A DNA stretch of 64,000 nucleotides from Methanocella_A sp963792125 (GCA_963792125.1 CAWBVA010000001.1:1-64000); one strand, 5' to 3'; shown: positions 35,095 through 45,597, numbered from the stretch's first letter. Numbers and translations are program-made. Notes: generated by a model not told the origin, from the letters alone.

Positions 35095-36006
35095 TTATTC
35101 CTCCATCACTTTGAAGTACACGTCTTCCAGGCTGTGTTCCTGACGGGCCATCTCCAGGATGCCGATGCCTGCCTTCGCGAGGGCCCTGCTGACGGCCGGC
35201 GCCATGGCATCGATGTCGCCGTAGACCTGGATGTAGCCGTCCGATACCTCGGCCTTGCCAAGCGGCTTGAGTACATTCATGGCCGCTGCAGGCTGGCCGG
35301 TCACCCGGAGCCGCAGCGACGGCGTGAAGTGTCTTTGCTTCATCTCTTCCATGCTGCCCTGGATACGGACGGTGCCGTTCCTGATGATCGCCAGGCGGTC
35401 GCAGACCTTCTCCACCTCGGGCAGGATGTGGGAGGTTATGAACAACGTCTTGCCCTGCTTTTTCAGCCCGTTGATCAGGTCTTCGATATTGCGTGCCGCC
35501 TGTGGATCGAGGCCGCTGGTGGGCTCGTCGAGGAACAGCACGTCCGGGTCGTTGACCAGTGCCCGGGCCAGCGCCAGCTTCTGCCGCATGCCTTTCGAGT
35601 ACTGTCCTGCTTTCTTGTCCTTCGCCTCGTAGAGGTCGAGCTTTTTGAACAGGTCGGTGACGATCTCTTTCCGCCCCTGCCGCTCGAACCCGTGGAGCCG
35701 CGCAGTATAGTCGACGATGTCGTAGCCGGTCATGTAGTCATAGAGCCCGTAGGTGTCTGGCAGGTATCCGATGACCTTCCTCACCTTGTCCGGTTCGGCC
35801 AGCACGTCGTAGCCATCTACGACGGCGGTTCCTGATTGTGGCCTGATTAAGCCGATGAGTATCTTGATAGTCGTAGTCTTGCCCGCCCCGTTCTGCCCGA
35901 GGAACCCGAAGCAAGTCCCGCTCTTAATGTCCAGGTCGACGTCCCGTATCCCGTGGGACCCGTCGTACATCTTTGTCAAACCATTAGTTGTGATAATAAT
36001 CTTCAC
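35095..36006 (-). CDS. ABC-2 exporter ATPase
   Basis: 303 residues. Walker A GQNGAGKTT, Q-loop IGYLPDTYGLYDYMTGYDIV, signature YSKGMRQKLALARALV, Walker B VLFLDEPTSGLDPQA, H-loop LFITSHILPEVE, then a ~85-residue regulatory tail. Pairs with the downstream permease. The HTH-membrane regulator at 36.4 kb is divergent and may control it. Confidence 0.93.
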   Translation of the reverse strand: MKIIITTNGLTKMYDGSHGIRDVDLDIKSGTCFGFLGQNGAGKTTTIKILIGLIRPQSGTAVVDGYDVLAEPDKVRKVIGYLPDTYGLYDYMTGYDIVDYTARLHGFERQGRKEIVTDLFKKLDLYEAKDKKAGQYSKGMRQKLALARALVNDPDVLFLDEPTSGLDPQAARNIEDLINGLKKQGKTLFITSHILPEVEKVCDRLAIIRNGTVRIQGSMEEMKQRHFTPSLRLRVTGQPAAAMNVLKPLGKAEVSDGYIQVYGDIDAMAPAVSRALAKAGIGILEMARQEHSLEDVYFKVMEE

Positions 36007-36191
36007 CTCGCTCCCTCGCGGCTGGCGCGCCGCACTGGAGCAAGCATATGTAGATCGGGTAAATACTTAAGAAAAATTTTGACCGAATACGGGAAACCAT
36101 TGATTGCAGGCGGTCAATACGACGAGCGTCAATGGCGTCTGAAAAGAGATAATATATTGATTGATATTATTGACTGTTATTAATATTATGC

Positions 36192-36350
36192 TCAGTCGCG
36201 CAGTTGCCGGGTCTCCCGCTGGAGGTGCCGGCGGAGCATGAGCAGCATCAGCAGGCCTGCCGGGGGCATGACGACAAGAGCGAGAATCGCCCCGGCCGAG
36301 AGCAGCACGGCATGAAGGAAGGTGACAATGGGGTTTACAATGCGTATCAT
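36192..36350 (-). CDS. Small membrane protein
   Basis: 52 residues from the ATG at 36350 (GAGG seven bases upstream; two earlier ATGs at 36356 and 36389 are in frame). Two short hydrophobic stretches (NPIVTFLHAVLLSAGAILAL and PAGLLMLLMLR) and a basic tail RRHLQRETRQLRD. No family recognised. Confidence 0.5.
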   Translation of the reverse strand: MIRIVNPIVTFLHAVLLSAGAILALVVMPPAGLLMLLMLRRHLQRETRQLRD

Positions 36351-36443
36351 AATCATACCTCGTTTTGCTTTTAAAAGGTAAAGGGACATCGTTTAAATAT
36401 TTGCGGCTGGAGGGCAGGCCGCCAGCAAGGTATTTATCCGATC

Positions 36444-37217
36444 GTGGCTTTATTGCACATCGTGCCAGCCAGAGACGTCGCGAGGATTCTGAATAACGAG
36501 TCCAACCTGAAGATCCTCGATAAGCTGAAGGTCAGGCCGTACTACCCCCGGGAGCTGGCGAAGGAGATGGAGCTGAGCGAGCCGTTCGTGGTCCGGCGGC
36601 TGAAGGCGATGGAGGAGGAAGGCATCGTCGAGGGCCGCTGGGAGACCGAGGGCAGCCGCAAGGTGAAGCGGTACTACCTGATGGACGTCAGTATCGGGTA
36701 CGGCAAAGAAGGGCTCAAGTACAGTTCCGAAGACATTCCCGTGAAGCCTGGCATCGACATGAGAAAGGAAGTGGTCGGCCGGCTGATCAAGCTGCCGCTC
36801 ATCATCGTATTCCTGGCGGGCATACTTCTCAACATACCGGTGATCATCGGTGCCATGTTCGTGTTCATCGCCTGGTACACGGTGATGACCGCAGGCTATT
36901 ATATGCGGTTCCGCTTCAAGACGCACCTGCTGTCGATCCCGGTCTATGGCATCAATACGCTGGTACTGGCATCGGTATTGCTCGGCGACATCTTCCTGGT
37001 AGACGTGCCGCTGAGCGCCATTGTCGGCGTGCTGGCCGTCGTCCTGATATACATCCTGCTGTTCCAGGCAAGATACTACCAGCTTGAGCTGGAGGACATC
37101 CTGCGGACGAACCGGCGTTTTGTTTCCGAGCTGGCAGATGCGCCACTGGCCACGAAAATCCTTTACCTGCCGATGGTGGTACGCTGGCGGATCAGCGAAT
37201 ATTTCCACCTCGTTTGA
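36444..37217 (+). CDS. Membrane-bound winged-helix transcription regulator
   Basis: 257 residues, GTG start. Residues 1-85 form an ArsR-like winged helix (NESNLKILDKLKVRPYYPRE, LSEPFVVRRLKAMEEEGIVE, SRKVKRYYLMD). Four transmembrane helices follow (IIVFLAGILLNIPVIIGAMF, LASVLLGDIFLVDVPLSAIV and others) and a ~50-residue cytoplasmic end. One-component regulators anchored in the membrane are inferred to sense membrane or export state; the ABC-2 exporter lies immediately beside it. Confidence 0.85.
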   Translation: MALLHIVPARDVARILNNESNLKILDKLKVRPYYPRELAKEMELSEPFVVRRLKAMEEEGIVEGRWETEGSRKVKRYYLMDVSIGYGKEGLKYSSEDIPVKPGIDMRKEVVGRLIKLPLIIVFLAGILLNIPVIIGAMFVFIAWYTVMTAGYYMRFRFKTHLLSIPVYGINTLVLASVLLGDIFLVDVPLSAIVGVLAVVLIYILLFQARYYQLELEDILRTNRRFVSELADAPLATKILYLPMVVRWRISEYFHLV

Positions 37218-37326
37218 TGGTTTTGTTTTCCCGGCTTCTGCCTGCCCGCCGGTCATTGTCGATATGCGCCGCTACGATGCCGGACATCATTCATTACTAT
37301 TGGCCGCGCATGTCATTCTGGTAGAC

Positions 37327-37538
37327 ATGGCGGAAGATAGCGAAGAGAAAATAGCGGACATGCGCGTGGAAGAGTATGAAAAGGACAGGCGTCTCAACAA
37401 GGAGCAGAGCAGCGAGAATCCCGACCGGGTTGAGACGTCCAACCGACGGGCTGACGGAAGAGAGAGGGGTACGTCAGGGCCAATTTCGATGAGTCCGTGA
37501 CGGAAGAAGAGACCGAGCGTAAGTACGGCCCGCAGTGA
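37327..37538 (+). CDS. Small highly charged protein (frameshifted)
   Basis: About 70 residues if one base missing from the GGGG run near 37468 is restored: MAEDSEEKIADMRVEEYEKD at the start, then DRRLNKEQSSENPDRVETSN and RGYVRANFDESVTEEETERK YGPQ, stop at 37536. Both halves have the same acidic/basic composition, which supports one gene. Probably cytoplasmic and helical or disordered. No family recognised. Confidence 0.5.
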
Positions 37539-37618
37539 CCGCGGCCGGCATCGCCGCGCCTCTGCTTTATTTATATGAACGTCAAAGTATATTTTTGGTG
37601 TTTGCTTTGCAGGATCAA

Positions 37619-38107
37619 ATGCACAGGGAATATGAGATGAAACGGTTCGACCTGCCCGACATGAGCCACCGGGAGATGGACGACCTGCTGCGGAGTCAGC
37701 TCTTATGCCGGATCACTTTCAACGACCGGCCTTACCCGTACACGCTGCCCATGGAATACTACTATTTCGGCGACACCATGTACTTCCATTTCACCACGAC
37801 CGGGAAGAAAATGGACCTGATGCGCGGCGACCCGAACGTATGCGTGGAAGTAGACTGGTCAAACGACGACCTGTCGGACTATAAGAGCGTGATCATCAGG
37901 GGAAGGCTCATAGAAGTGACCGACACGGCCGAGCGCAACACGATGAACCTGGCCATGTCCGGCGCAATCAATGACAAGGTCGGCATCAAGGCATTCCTGC
38001 GCATACCCTGGGCAAAGAAGGGCATCGACTACCTGTCGGCGTCCAACATCCCGCTTACTCTGTATAAGCTCGAAGTAAAGGACATGACCGGCAAGAAAGC
38101 GCACTAA
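37619..38107 (+). CDS. Pyridoxamine 5'-phosphate oxidase-fold flavoprotein (NimA-like)
   Basis: 162 residues from ATG 37619 (AGGA four bases upstream; ATG 37637 also possible). Split-barrel fold: MSHREMDDLLRSQLLCRITF, YPYTLPMEYYYFGDTMYFHF, TTGKKMDLMRGDPNVCVEVD, YKSVIIRGRLIEV. Members bind FMN or F420 and reduce small molecules such as nitroimidazoles. The substrate is unknown. Confidence 0.88.
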   Translation: MHREYEMKRFDLPDMSHREMDDLLRSQLLCRITFNDRPYPYTLPMEYYYFGDTMYFHFTTTGKKMDLMRGDPNVCVEVDWSNDDLSDYKSVIIRGRLIEVTDTAERNTMNLAMSGAINDKVGIKAFLRIPWAKKGIDYLSASNIPLTLYKLEVKDMTGKKAH

Positions 38108-38216
38108 GACATAGGCCGCACGCGCGCGCACGCATGCCCTGGCATCATCAGCGGTAATCATTTTTTCAACATTAATGTCTGACCATGACACCGGTCATCG
38201 ACCGACACCTGGCAGC

Positions 38217-40108
38217 TTACGCTGCGGGCAGCACGACTACGAACCGTGCGCCCTTGCCGGAATTGCCTGGCACGCGGTCCTCTACCCAGACCTTGCCGCC
38301 GAAGTCGTCGACCAGCGCCCGGACGATGAAGAGTCCCAGGCCTTTTCCGTGAGCCTTTGTGTCACCCCGCTGGAACCGCATGAAAATCTTGTCCTTCAGC
38401 CAGTTGGGGATGCCCGGGCCATTGTCCTCTACCGTGACCCGCAGGTAGTCGGTCTCTTTTTCCTTTATATGGTCTGCCCGGATGTCGATGATCACCGGCT
38501 TCTCCGGGCTGGAATGCTTGATGGAGTTGCCGATCAGGTTGGTGAAGATGTCGTTGACCAGCTCGTTGGCCGATACGATACAGTCAGGGGGGGCATTCAC
38601 ATTTATCGTGACCTCCCGTGAACCGGTGGTCTCATATGTCGATTTCAGGTCTCTAAGCACTTTGCAGAGGTCGATGGACTTATTCGTCATGACCTCGGGC
38701 TTCGTACGCTGGAGTCTGCGGACGTTATCGATGATGCGGGAAGTGTCCGCCAGCGAGTCCAGCGATTTCTGCAGCAGATCCCGCACATCCTCGTCCCCGG
38801 CCATCTCGATAGCCAGCTCGATGTACCCCATGCCGATCTGAGAGAGGTTCCTGATGTCGTGGCCCATGAGGTCCAGGTATAGCTCGGCCTGCGCTTTTGC
38901 CTCCTTGAGCTCTTCCTCCGACTCCCTGCGCCGCGTGATGTCCGTGAACATGGCAAGGGACCCGTTATAATTGCCATCCTCGTCGATGAGGGGGGCGGCG
39001 CTGACGATCGTCGACCACCTTCGTGCCGTTGTCCTTCACAAGATCGCAATCGTAGGACTCCCGGATGCCACGCTTGCGAGCGCTCGATCGCTGTTCTCTG
39101 TGCATCCCGGGACGCTACGTCGATGAAGTCGTAGCTCGACCGGCCCATCATCTCTTCGGTTGTGTAGCCAAGCATGTCCGCCAGTTTCGGGTTGACAAAC
39201 TGTATCATGGCCTTCCGGTCAATGACCCAGATGCCTTCCTGCGCCAGCTCCACGATCTGCCGGTACTTGCGCTCGCTCTCCCGCAGCGCCATCTCAGCCC
39301 TGCGGCGCTCGACGACCTCGGCACGCAGCGACTCGTTGACGTGCAGCAGCTCGTCCCTGCCCGACTGCACCTCGACCTCCAGGCGGTCCTTCGCCTGGCT
39401 GAGCTCTTCTTCCTGCCGGACATGCCACGTGACGTCCCGCATCGAGATGAGAAACGATGGCCGGCCCTTCCATTCCACCTCGACCATGCGCATCTCCACG
39501 GCGATGAACTTGCGGAACTCCCGGAGAATGTACATCTCCACCGGCTCCTGCAGGATGATAGGGAACCCGAACAGCTTGCCGATCAGCTCCTGCTCGGATA
39601 TATTGAATAGCAATTCGGCCGCCGGGTTGGCGAACTGGATATAGCCATCCCTGTCCAGGATGACCATGGCGTCCGCGTTCCTCGTCACGATGGCTCGCAG
39701 GTCTTTGACGGTACGCTTCAGGGATAGTTCTGCCCCTTTCCGGCGCACGATCTCCTCGATAAGCCCCCGCAGCTCAATGAAAGCGGCCTTGGGCTCGCTA
39801 TCAAGACGGAGGAAGAACTCGGCGCCTGACCGGATGGACTCGATGATGGTTTTCTCATCCGGGTGGCGGGCGTAAAAGATGACCGGCACATCGATATCAC
39901 GTTCTTTCAGGGTATTGATCAGCGAACGGCCTTCGCCCTGCAAGGCATAATTAGCTACGATGATATCGATATTGTCGTTCTTTAAAGCGTTGAGGGCTTC
40001 ATCGACAGACAGTGCCGTGACAATAGCCATAGCCGTGTCCTGCGAGAGATATTTTTCTCCCTCGTGCAGGATTGCAGGATTGCTGTCTATGATCAGTATC
40101 GTCGTCAT
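38217..40108 (-). CDS. Sensor histidine kinase: pseudo-receiver, two PAS domains, HisKA/HATPase (two frame breaks)
   Basis: About 629 residues after removing two extra bases (near 39080 and 39010). Residues 1-120 form a receiver-like domain (TTILIIDSNPAILHEGEKYL), but the phospho-acceptor position reads IVANYAL with Asn, so it is a pseudo-receiver. PAS 1 (RAIVTRNADAMVILDRDGYI) and PAS 2 (QIVELAQEGIWVIDRKAMIQ) follow with a coiled coil between. H-box LMGHDIRNLSQ; ATP site NLIGNSIKHSS, VEDNGPGIP, GKGLGLFIVR. It follows kaiC and kaiB by 40 bases, so it is the probable signalling output of that pair. Confidence 0.88.
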
Positions 40109-40148
40109 CGGGCACCATGCAGACTATATTTTCAATGAGTAATTAATA

Positions 40149-40458
40149 TTATTTTTTCGGTTTGATGTCCAGCCCGACGAGCACTTTTTCCGATACGCTC
40201 ATGTCCCCGATCAGCTTTTTCAAAGGCTCGGGGAGTTTGCGGATGATTGTGGGCACGGCGAATATCTGGTCCTTGGCCGCGAGCTGCGGGCTGCTTCAGG
40301 AGATCTATGACCTCGATCTCGTACTTGCCCTTCAAATGCTCCTCGCAGACCTTCCGCAGGTTCTCGATCGCTTTACGGGACTTGTCCGTCTCGCCAGCCA
40401 CGTAAATACGCAGCTGCCACTCCTTCGCGGTTTTATCGTTGCTTTTTTTCGCCGGCAT
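40149..40458 (-). CDS. kaiB: KaiB-like protein (frameshifted)
   Basis: 102 residues after removing one C near 40289. Thioredoxin-like KaiB motifs in order: LRIYVAGETDKSRKAIENLR, YEIEVIDLLKQPQLAAKDQI, FAVPTIIRKLPEPLKKLIGD, SVSEKVLVGLDIKPKK. This matches cyanobacterial KaiB (VIDVLKNPQLAEEDKI, ATPTL, IGDLS, VLIGLD) across the length. KaiB binds the CI ring of KaiC and switches fold. It begins one base after the kaiC stop. Confidence 0.9.
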
Positions 40459-40459
40459 A

Positions 40460-42239
40460 TCATTCGCCTCTCGTCTTTTTATCTGGCTCGGCTTTCCGTT
40501 CGCGGGCCATGACCGAGCGGTCCAGGCTGATGATCTCGAGGTCCTGCTTCGCCTGCTCGATACTCTTCGCCAGAGTAGCCTCTTCCGTGTGGAACTCCGC
40601 TTCCACCGCCACTCTTCGCGCCTCGTACTCTCTGCGTTTCTCTGCCAGCAACGTCCGCTTGTGCTCAATCTCTCGTTCTACGTCAGTGATCTGTGCTTTG
40701 TCTTTCGCTTCCTGGATCACTTTGGCGCTGCCCATGAGCACGCCAGCCGGGCCGATATACGGCGCGATGAGGTCGATGCCCTTATCCGAAAACTTGAACT
40801 CCCGGAGCTGGTTGGAGTGGGGCATGCCCCGCGACTTGATAATGGTAAGGCTGCGGTTGCGCTCGCCATTAAACTCCATATTACGCAACATGATCCACGT
40901 GTCAATCATCGATGAGATGTACACTTCAGCCTGTCTCGTGTTAATATCCCCGGTAATCAGGTCAGTGTAGACGCAGGTGATCTCCCGCTCTTTCATGAGG
41001 TCCTGCAACCTCACCAGCATCGACTTGACTTCTTTGCCCCCGCCAATAGCCGTAAAATCAGATATAGGGTCCATCACCAGGTTTTTAGGCTGGTATCTTT
41101 TCAGCAGGTCTTCGATCATGACGATATGCATTTCCAGGCCGTACAATGCCGGACGGGTAATATAGAACTCCAGCAGGCCTTTCTTCACCCACTGCTCCAG
41201 GTCGAGACCGATCGACTGCATGTTCCGGACGATCTGGTCCTGCGTCTCTTCCATAGCAATATACAGGCATTTCTCCCCCCTCCGACACGCAGCGTCCACG
41301 AAGTCCGCGGCAAAACTGGTTTTGCCCGTGCCCGCAGTGCCCGTATACAATATGGCGCTGCCCCGGTAGAAGCCTTTGCCATCCAGCATCACGTCGAGCT
41401 TCTGTATGCCGGTAGGATATCTTCTCTCTTGACAGTCTTGTAGTCTGTTTTTATGGAGGTGATGGGGAAGATGATGATGCCTTCTTTGCCGATGAGGAAC
41501 GGGTACTCGTCCATGCCATGCGTACTGCCACGATACTTGACAATACGCAGCCTCCTCGTGTTAATCTGCTCCATCACCCGGCTGTCCAGAATAATGACAC
41601 AGTCAGCAATATACTCCTCAAGGCCATACCGGGTCAGCGTGCGCTCGCCCTTCTCGCCCGGTGACTACAGCGGTGATGCCCCGCTCTTTCAGCCACCGGA
41701 ACAGGCGCACCAGTTCCGAGCGTAGTAACGCGTGATTGCTCAACCCGGAGAACAGTACTTCGATAGTGTCCAGCGCCACCCGCTTCGCGCCTATCGAGTC
41801 GATCGAGTAGCCGAGACGGATGAACAACGCTTCCAGGTCATACTCGCCCGTCTCAAGGATCAGGCTGCGGTCCAGGAACACGTGGTCGATAATGATCTTC
41901 TTCTCCTCGATCAGCTTCTCCAGGTCATAGCCGATCGAGGCGAAGTTCTGCTTGAGATCGTTGACATTCTCCTCGAAGGTCACGTAGACGCCGGGCTCTC
42001 CGTAACTCCATGGCGCCGTGGACGATGAATTCCATGGCGAACATGGTCTTGCCACTGCCGGCACCACCAGTCACAAGCGTAGGCCTGCCTTTCGGCAGAC
42101 CACCAAACGTAATATCCTCAAACCCCTTAATGCCCGTCGGAGCCTTCTGTAGTGCATTCAGCAGGCTGCTGTCGCCATCGACGTTTTTACCTTTGACATT
42201 TACGTCTCCACGCTTACTTGCTGGCAAAATATTCACCAT
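40460..42239 (-). CDS. kaiC: Two-domain KaiC-like ATPase (three frame breaks)
   Basis: About 592 residues after repair (+1 near 42004, +1 near 41657, -1 near 41415). CI: FEDITFGGLPKGRPTLVTGG with Walker A GGAGSGKT and catalytic Glu pair in VTFEENVNDL. CII: GIQKLDVMLDGKGF, Walker A GTAGTGKT, AMEETQDQI. The CII phosphorylation segment reads AEVYISSMIDTWIML where cyanobacterial KaiC has DSHISTITDTI: Ser-Ser replaces Ser-Thr, so autophosphorylation remains possible. KSRGMPHSNQLREF follows as in KaiC. A long coiled-coil tail (EREIEHKRTLLAEKRREYEA) is extra. First gene of kaiC-kaiB-kinase. Confidence 0.9.
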
Positions 42240-42489
42240 CGCACAGGATACTATTACAATGAAGCGAAATATTATAAAGCTTACCTTATAAACATCTGGA
42301 ATTAATTAAGGCCTATATAGACGCTATTTTATTCGGGAAAAAATGTAACCTGATTATTCCCGGCAGTAGATACCGGATGTAATCCCTTGCCCATAGCAAA
42401 GCATTTTGTATAATAACCTTATATATCAGTAGTTTTAGCAAAACAGAACCTGTATCTATGAGACCTCGTCCAGACCTAAAGGTGCAACA

Positions 42490-43285
42490 ATGAACACAGG
42501 TAAGACCATCAGGATGGGACGCATAATGAACCGGCAGACGGGAAGGACCGTCATGGTGCCGATGGATCACGGGATCACCATAGGCCCTGTGACCGGACTC
42601 ACCAACATCAGCCGGTCGACGGCCGCTGCGGCGGAAGGCGGAGCCGACGCGGTCATTATGCACAAGGGAATCGTCAAGGAATGCTACGCGAAATCACCCC
42701 AGGGACCTCGGGCTGATCGTCCACCTTTCGGCCAGCACGAACCTGAGCATCGACCCGGACCACAAGATCATCATCACCCGGCCGCTGGAGGCCATGCGAC
42801 TGGGAGCGGACGCCGTCTCGGTGCACATCAACGTGGGCTCCGAGAAGGAGGGCGAGATGCTGAAGGACCTCGGCGACATATCCCGTGTCTGCGAAGACCT
42901 GGGGCTGCCGCTGCTGGCCATGATGTACCCGAGGGGCAAGAACATCCACAACCAGTACGACCCGGAGCTGATCGCGCACGCCTGCAGGGTGGGCGCCGAA
43001 ATGGGTGCGGATATCATCAAGACTAACTATACCGGCGAGCAGGACACGTTCAGGGAAGTTGTCAAGGGCTGCCCGGTGCCGATCATCATCGCCGGCGGCA
43101 TGAAGACCAGTTCCGACAAAGAGTTGCTTGACAAGATCAAGGGCGCCATCGACTCGGGCGCCTGCGGCGTCGCCGTAGGACGGAACGTCTTCATGCACGA
43201 GACCCCTGCGGTCATGGTCCGGCGCATCCGGGGCGTAGTACACGAAGGCCTGACCCCCGCGGAAGCTATAAAACAGTACAGGTAA
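42490..43285 (+). CDS. DeoC/FbaB-family aldolase: ADTH synthase or class I FBP aldolase (frameshifted)
   Basis: 264 residues after removing one C from the CCCC at 42697. IMNRQTGRTVMVPMDHGITI and GPVTGLTNISRSTAAAAEGG are typical of the archaeal 2-amino-3,7-dideoxy-D-threo-hept-6-ulosonate synthase (AroA') branch; ADIIKTNYTGEQDTF carries the Schiff-base Lys; IIIAGGMKTSSDKELLDKIK and GVAVGRNVF complete the barrel. In methanogens it starts aromatic amino-acid synthesis or acts as FBP aldolase; sequence alone does not separate the two. Confidence 0.88.
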
Positions 43286-43296
43286 GTCTATAGTTA

Positions 43297-44235
43297 GTGT
43301 CAAGCCAGAATGCGATCTCCGTCAGCGGCCTAACAAAGTCGTTCGATAAGCTCGTCGCAGTTGACCATGTCGACCTGGACATAGGCGAAGGCGAGTTCTT
43401 CGGGCTGCTGGGCCCCAACGGCGCCGGCAAGACTACGCTGATACGCATGCTGGTCGGCCTCTGTATGCCGACATCGGGGAAAGCCACTATTTTAGGCCGC
43501 GACATCGTTTCTGATCCGTATGGCGCCCGGGAGCTGATCGGCGTCGTCCCGCAGGACTTTAATTTTGACGATAACCTCACGGCAAAGGACATCCTCACCT
43601 ATCATGCCGGCTATTACGGTATGCCACGGCGCGAGCGTGAACAGCGGGCGGACGAGCTGCTGGCGTTCCTGGAGATCGGGGACAAGGCGGACACGACCTG
43701 TACCAAACTTTCCGGCGGCATGAAGCGTCGCCTGCTCATAGGCCGTGCGCTCATGACCAGACCGAAAGTGCTGTTCCTCGACGAGCCCACTACCGGTGTG
43801 GACGTTCAATTGCGGCACAGTCTGTGGGACATGTTCCGCAAGATGGAAGGGTCGGGCACCACGCTCATCCTTACCACTCATTATATCGAGGAAGCGGATT
43901 CACTCTGCGACCGCGTGGCCATCATGGACCACGGCAAGATCATTGCTCTTGGCTCCCCGGAGGAGCTCAAAAAGACTTCGAGCAGCGGCAACCTCATCGA
44001 GATCGAGATGGCCGGCGGGGGCAGCGTGCCGGACCTGAAGACCATCCCGGAGGTCATCCGGGTATGGTGGAAGGACGGCATACTGAGCGCCCGTGTCACC
44101 GACGCCGACACCGCGGCGATCAAGATACTCGACCGGCTGAAAGCGGCCGGCGTGCAGGTGAGATCGATGCACATCACCGAGGCCAGCCTGGAGGACGTGT
44201 TCCTGAAGCTGACAGGGCGTGAGCTGCGTGAATAG
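43297..44235 (+). CDS. ABC-2 exporter ATPase (DrrA-like)
   Basis: 312 residues, GTG start. Walker A GPNGAGKTT, Q-loop VPQDFNFDDNLTAKDILTYH, signature LSGGMKRRLLIGRALM, Walker B VLFLDEPTTGVDVQLRH, H-loop LTTHYIEEADSL, and a DrrA-type regulatory C-terminus (SMHITEASLEDVFLKLTGRE). Coupled to the overlapping permease gene. Begins 11 bases after the aldolase stop, possibly co-transcribed. Confidence 0.93.
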   Translation: MSSQNAISVSGLTKSFDKLVAVDHVDLDIGEGEFFGLLGPNGAGKTTLIRMLVGLCMPTSGKATILGRDIVSDPYGARELIGVVPQDFNFDDNLTAKDILTYHAGYYGMPRREREQRADELLAFLEIGDKADTTCTKLSGGMKRRLLIGRALMTRPKVLFLDEPTTGVDVQLRHSLWDMFRKMEGSGTTLILTTHYIEEADSLCDRVAIMDHGKIIALGSPEELKKTSSSGNLIEIEMAGGGSVPDLKTIPEVIRVWWKDGILSARVTDADTAAIKILDRLKAAGVQVRSMHITEASLEDVFLKLTGRELRE

Positions 44236-44998
44236 CCAGCTCATAGCCACATGGACCATGACGAAGCGGGAGATCATCCGCTTTGCCCGGAAGCCCAACC
44301 GGACAATCCTCCCGAGCATCATCTCCACGTTCCTGTATATTTTCGCCTTCGGCTATGCGCTGGGCTCCAGCATCCCGGCCATGGGCGGGCACTCATACAT
44401 CGAGTTCATGCTGCCCGGCCTGGTGATGATGCAGGTGATCATCCACGCGTACATAAACCCGTCCTACTCCATCTTCCAGTCCCGGGACAACCAGTACCTT
44501 GAGGACCCGCTGACCACGCCCATGCATTATTCGTCCATGGTCGTGGCCTATGTCCTCGGCGGCATGGTGCGGGGACTGTTCATGGGATTCATTATCGCAG
44601 GAGTGACGATGCTGATATTCGGCTTCTGGCTGGTCGACCCGGTCATGTTCCTGCTCTTCCTCGTGTTCACGTCGGCGACGTTCGCGGCTATCGGCGTCAT
44701 GTTCGGCCAGTGGTCGTCCAACATCGAGGACGTGGGCAACGTGATGAGCTATGTGCTCAGCCCGCTATTGTTCATCGGAGGCGTCTTTTTCTCCATCGAC
44801 CTGATCCCCAGCGACCTGGTCAGGACGCTCTCGTACCTGGACCCGCTGACCTACGTGATCGACGGGTTCCGCTTCGCCATGATCGGCTCCTTGCGCACGG
44901 ACCCGTACATCTGCCTGTTCGCGGTCATCATCTCGTTCTGCATCTGTTTCTATGCGGCGATCAGGCTGTTCGAGAGCGGGTACCACTTGAAAACGTAG
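44228..44998 (+). CDS. ABC-2 type permease (DrrB-like)
   Basis: 256 residues from the GTG at 44228, overlapping the ATPase stop (an earlier GTG is at 44219). Six membrane helices and the ABC-2 signature: SIFQSRDNQYLEDPLTTPMH, FGQWSSNIEDVGNVMSYVLS, PLLFIGGVFFSIDLIPSDLV, LDPLTYVIDGFRFAMIG. The substrate is unknown. Confidence 0.92.
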   Translation: MNSQLIATWTMTKREIIRFARKPNRTILPSIISTFLYIFAFGYALGSSIPAMGGHSYIEFMLPGLVMMQVIIHAYINPSYSIFQSRDNQYLEDPLTTPMHYSSMVVAYVLGGMVRGLFMGFIIAGVTMLIFGFWLVDPVMFLLFLVFTSATFAAIGVMFGQWSSNIEDVGNVMSYVLSPLLFIGGVFFSIDLIPSDLVRTLSYLDPLTYVIDGFRFAMIGSLRTDPYICLFAVIISFCICFYAAIRLFESGYHLKT

Positions 44999-45118
44999 GG
45001 CAGGCACGAACAGGCCAGGGTATAAAATCGTACGTGCGCGCGAGCGGCCGCCCGACTCGTAACGCCAAGTCTGCGTGCACCATCAAAAACCGACACCAAA
45101 TATGTAAAAGAGAAAAAA

Positions 45119-45597
45119 TTAATCGAGCCAGTCCCTGACCAGCTCGCCTCTGTTGATCCGGTCTGCCGTATCGTAAGCATCGTACAGCTCGTAGAGGTAC
45201 AGGATCAACGGCAGCGCCAGCACGGGCAGGCAGCACAGGCATCCGATGCCAGAGGTGATCAGCGCCGCCGAAGATGTATATGATCGCCGACAGCAGTCCC
45301 GATGCACGCGTTGATGACTGTCAGTATGATGAACTTCTTCACCTGGCCGTTGTACAGCTGTCCAAGGCTGAACAGCAGGCTGCCGGTGACGATGCCACCT
45401 ATGAGAGACAGTATCAGTGACAGGAACGGCTCTTTTTTCTGTTCCGGCGCATATGCCCGGTGTGCGGCCATCCTGCCTGCGCAATCCTTACAGATGACGC
45501 GGCCGCTGGCGTTTACCATGCAGTCGGCGCAGAGCGCCTTGCCACATTCGACGCACGTGCCCACGGCGTCCACATCGTTATGCACATAGCACTTCAT
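45119..45597 (-). CDS. B-box zinc finger plus TM2-like membrane protein (two frame breaks)
   Basis: 158 residues after removing two extra bases (near 45299 and 45265). N-terminal zinc-binding cluster CYVHNDVDAVGTCVECGKAL then CADCMVN and ICKDCAGR; then membrane segments (PFLSLILSLIGGIVTGSLLF, AIIYIFGG) and a TM2-like end with CLCCLPVLALPLILYLYELY and DAYDTADRINRGELVRDW. The C-terminal half is paralogous to the next gene. Role unknown. Confidence 0.75.

Noticed and set aside
36450..37256. 268-residue minus-strand frame
   Set aside because: Antisense of the membrane-bound regulator; composition His/Gln/Asp-rich, no membrane segments.
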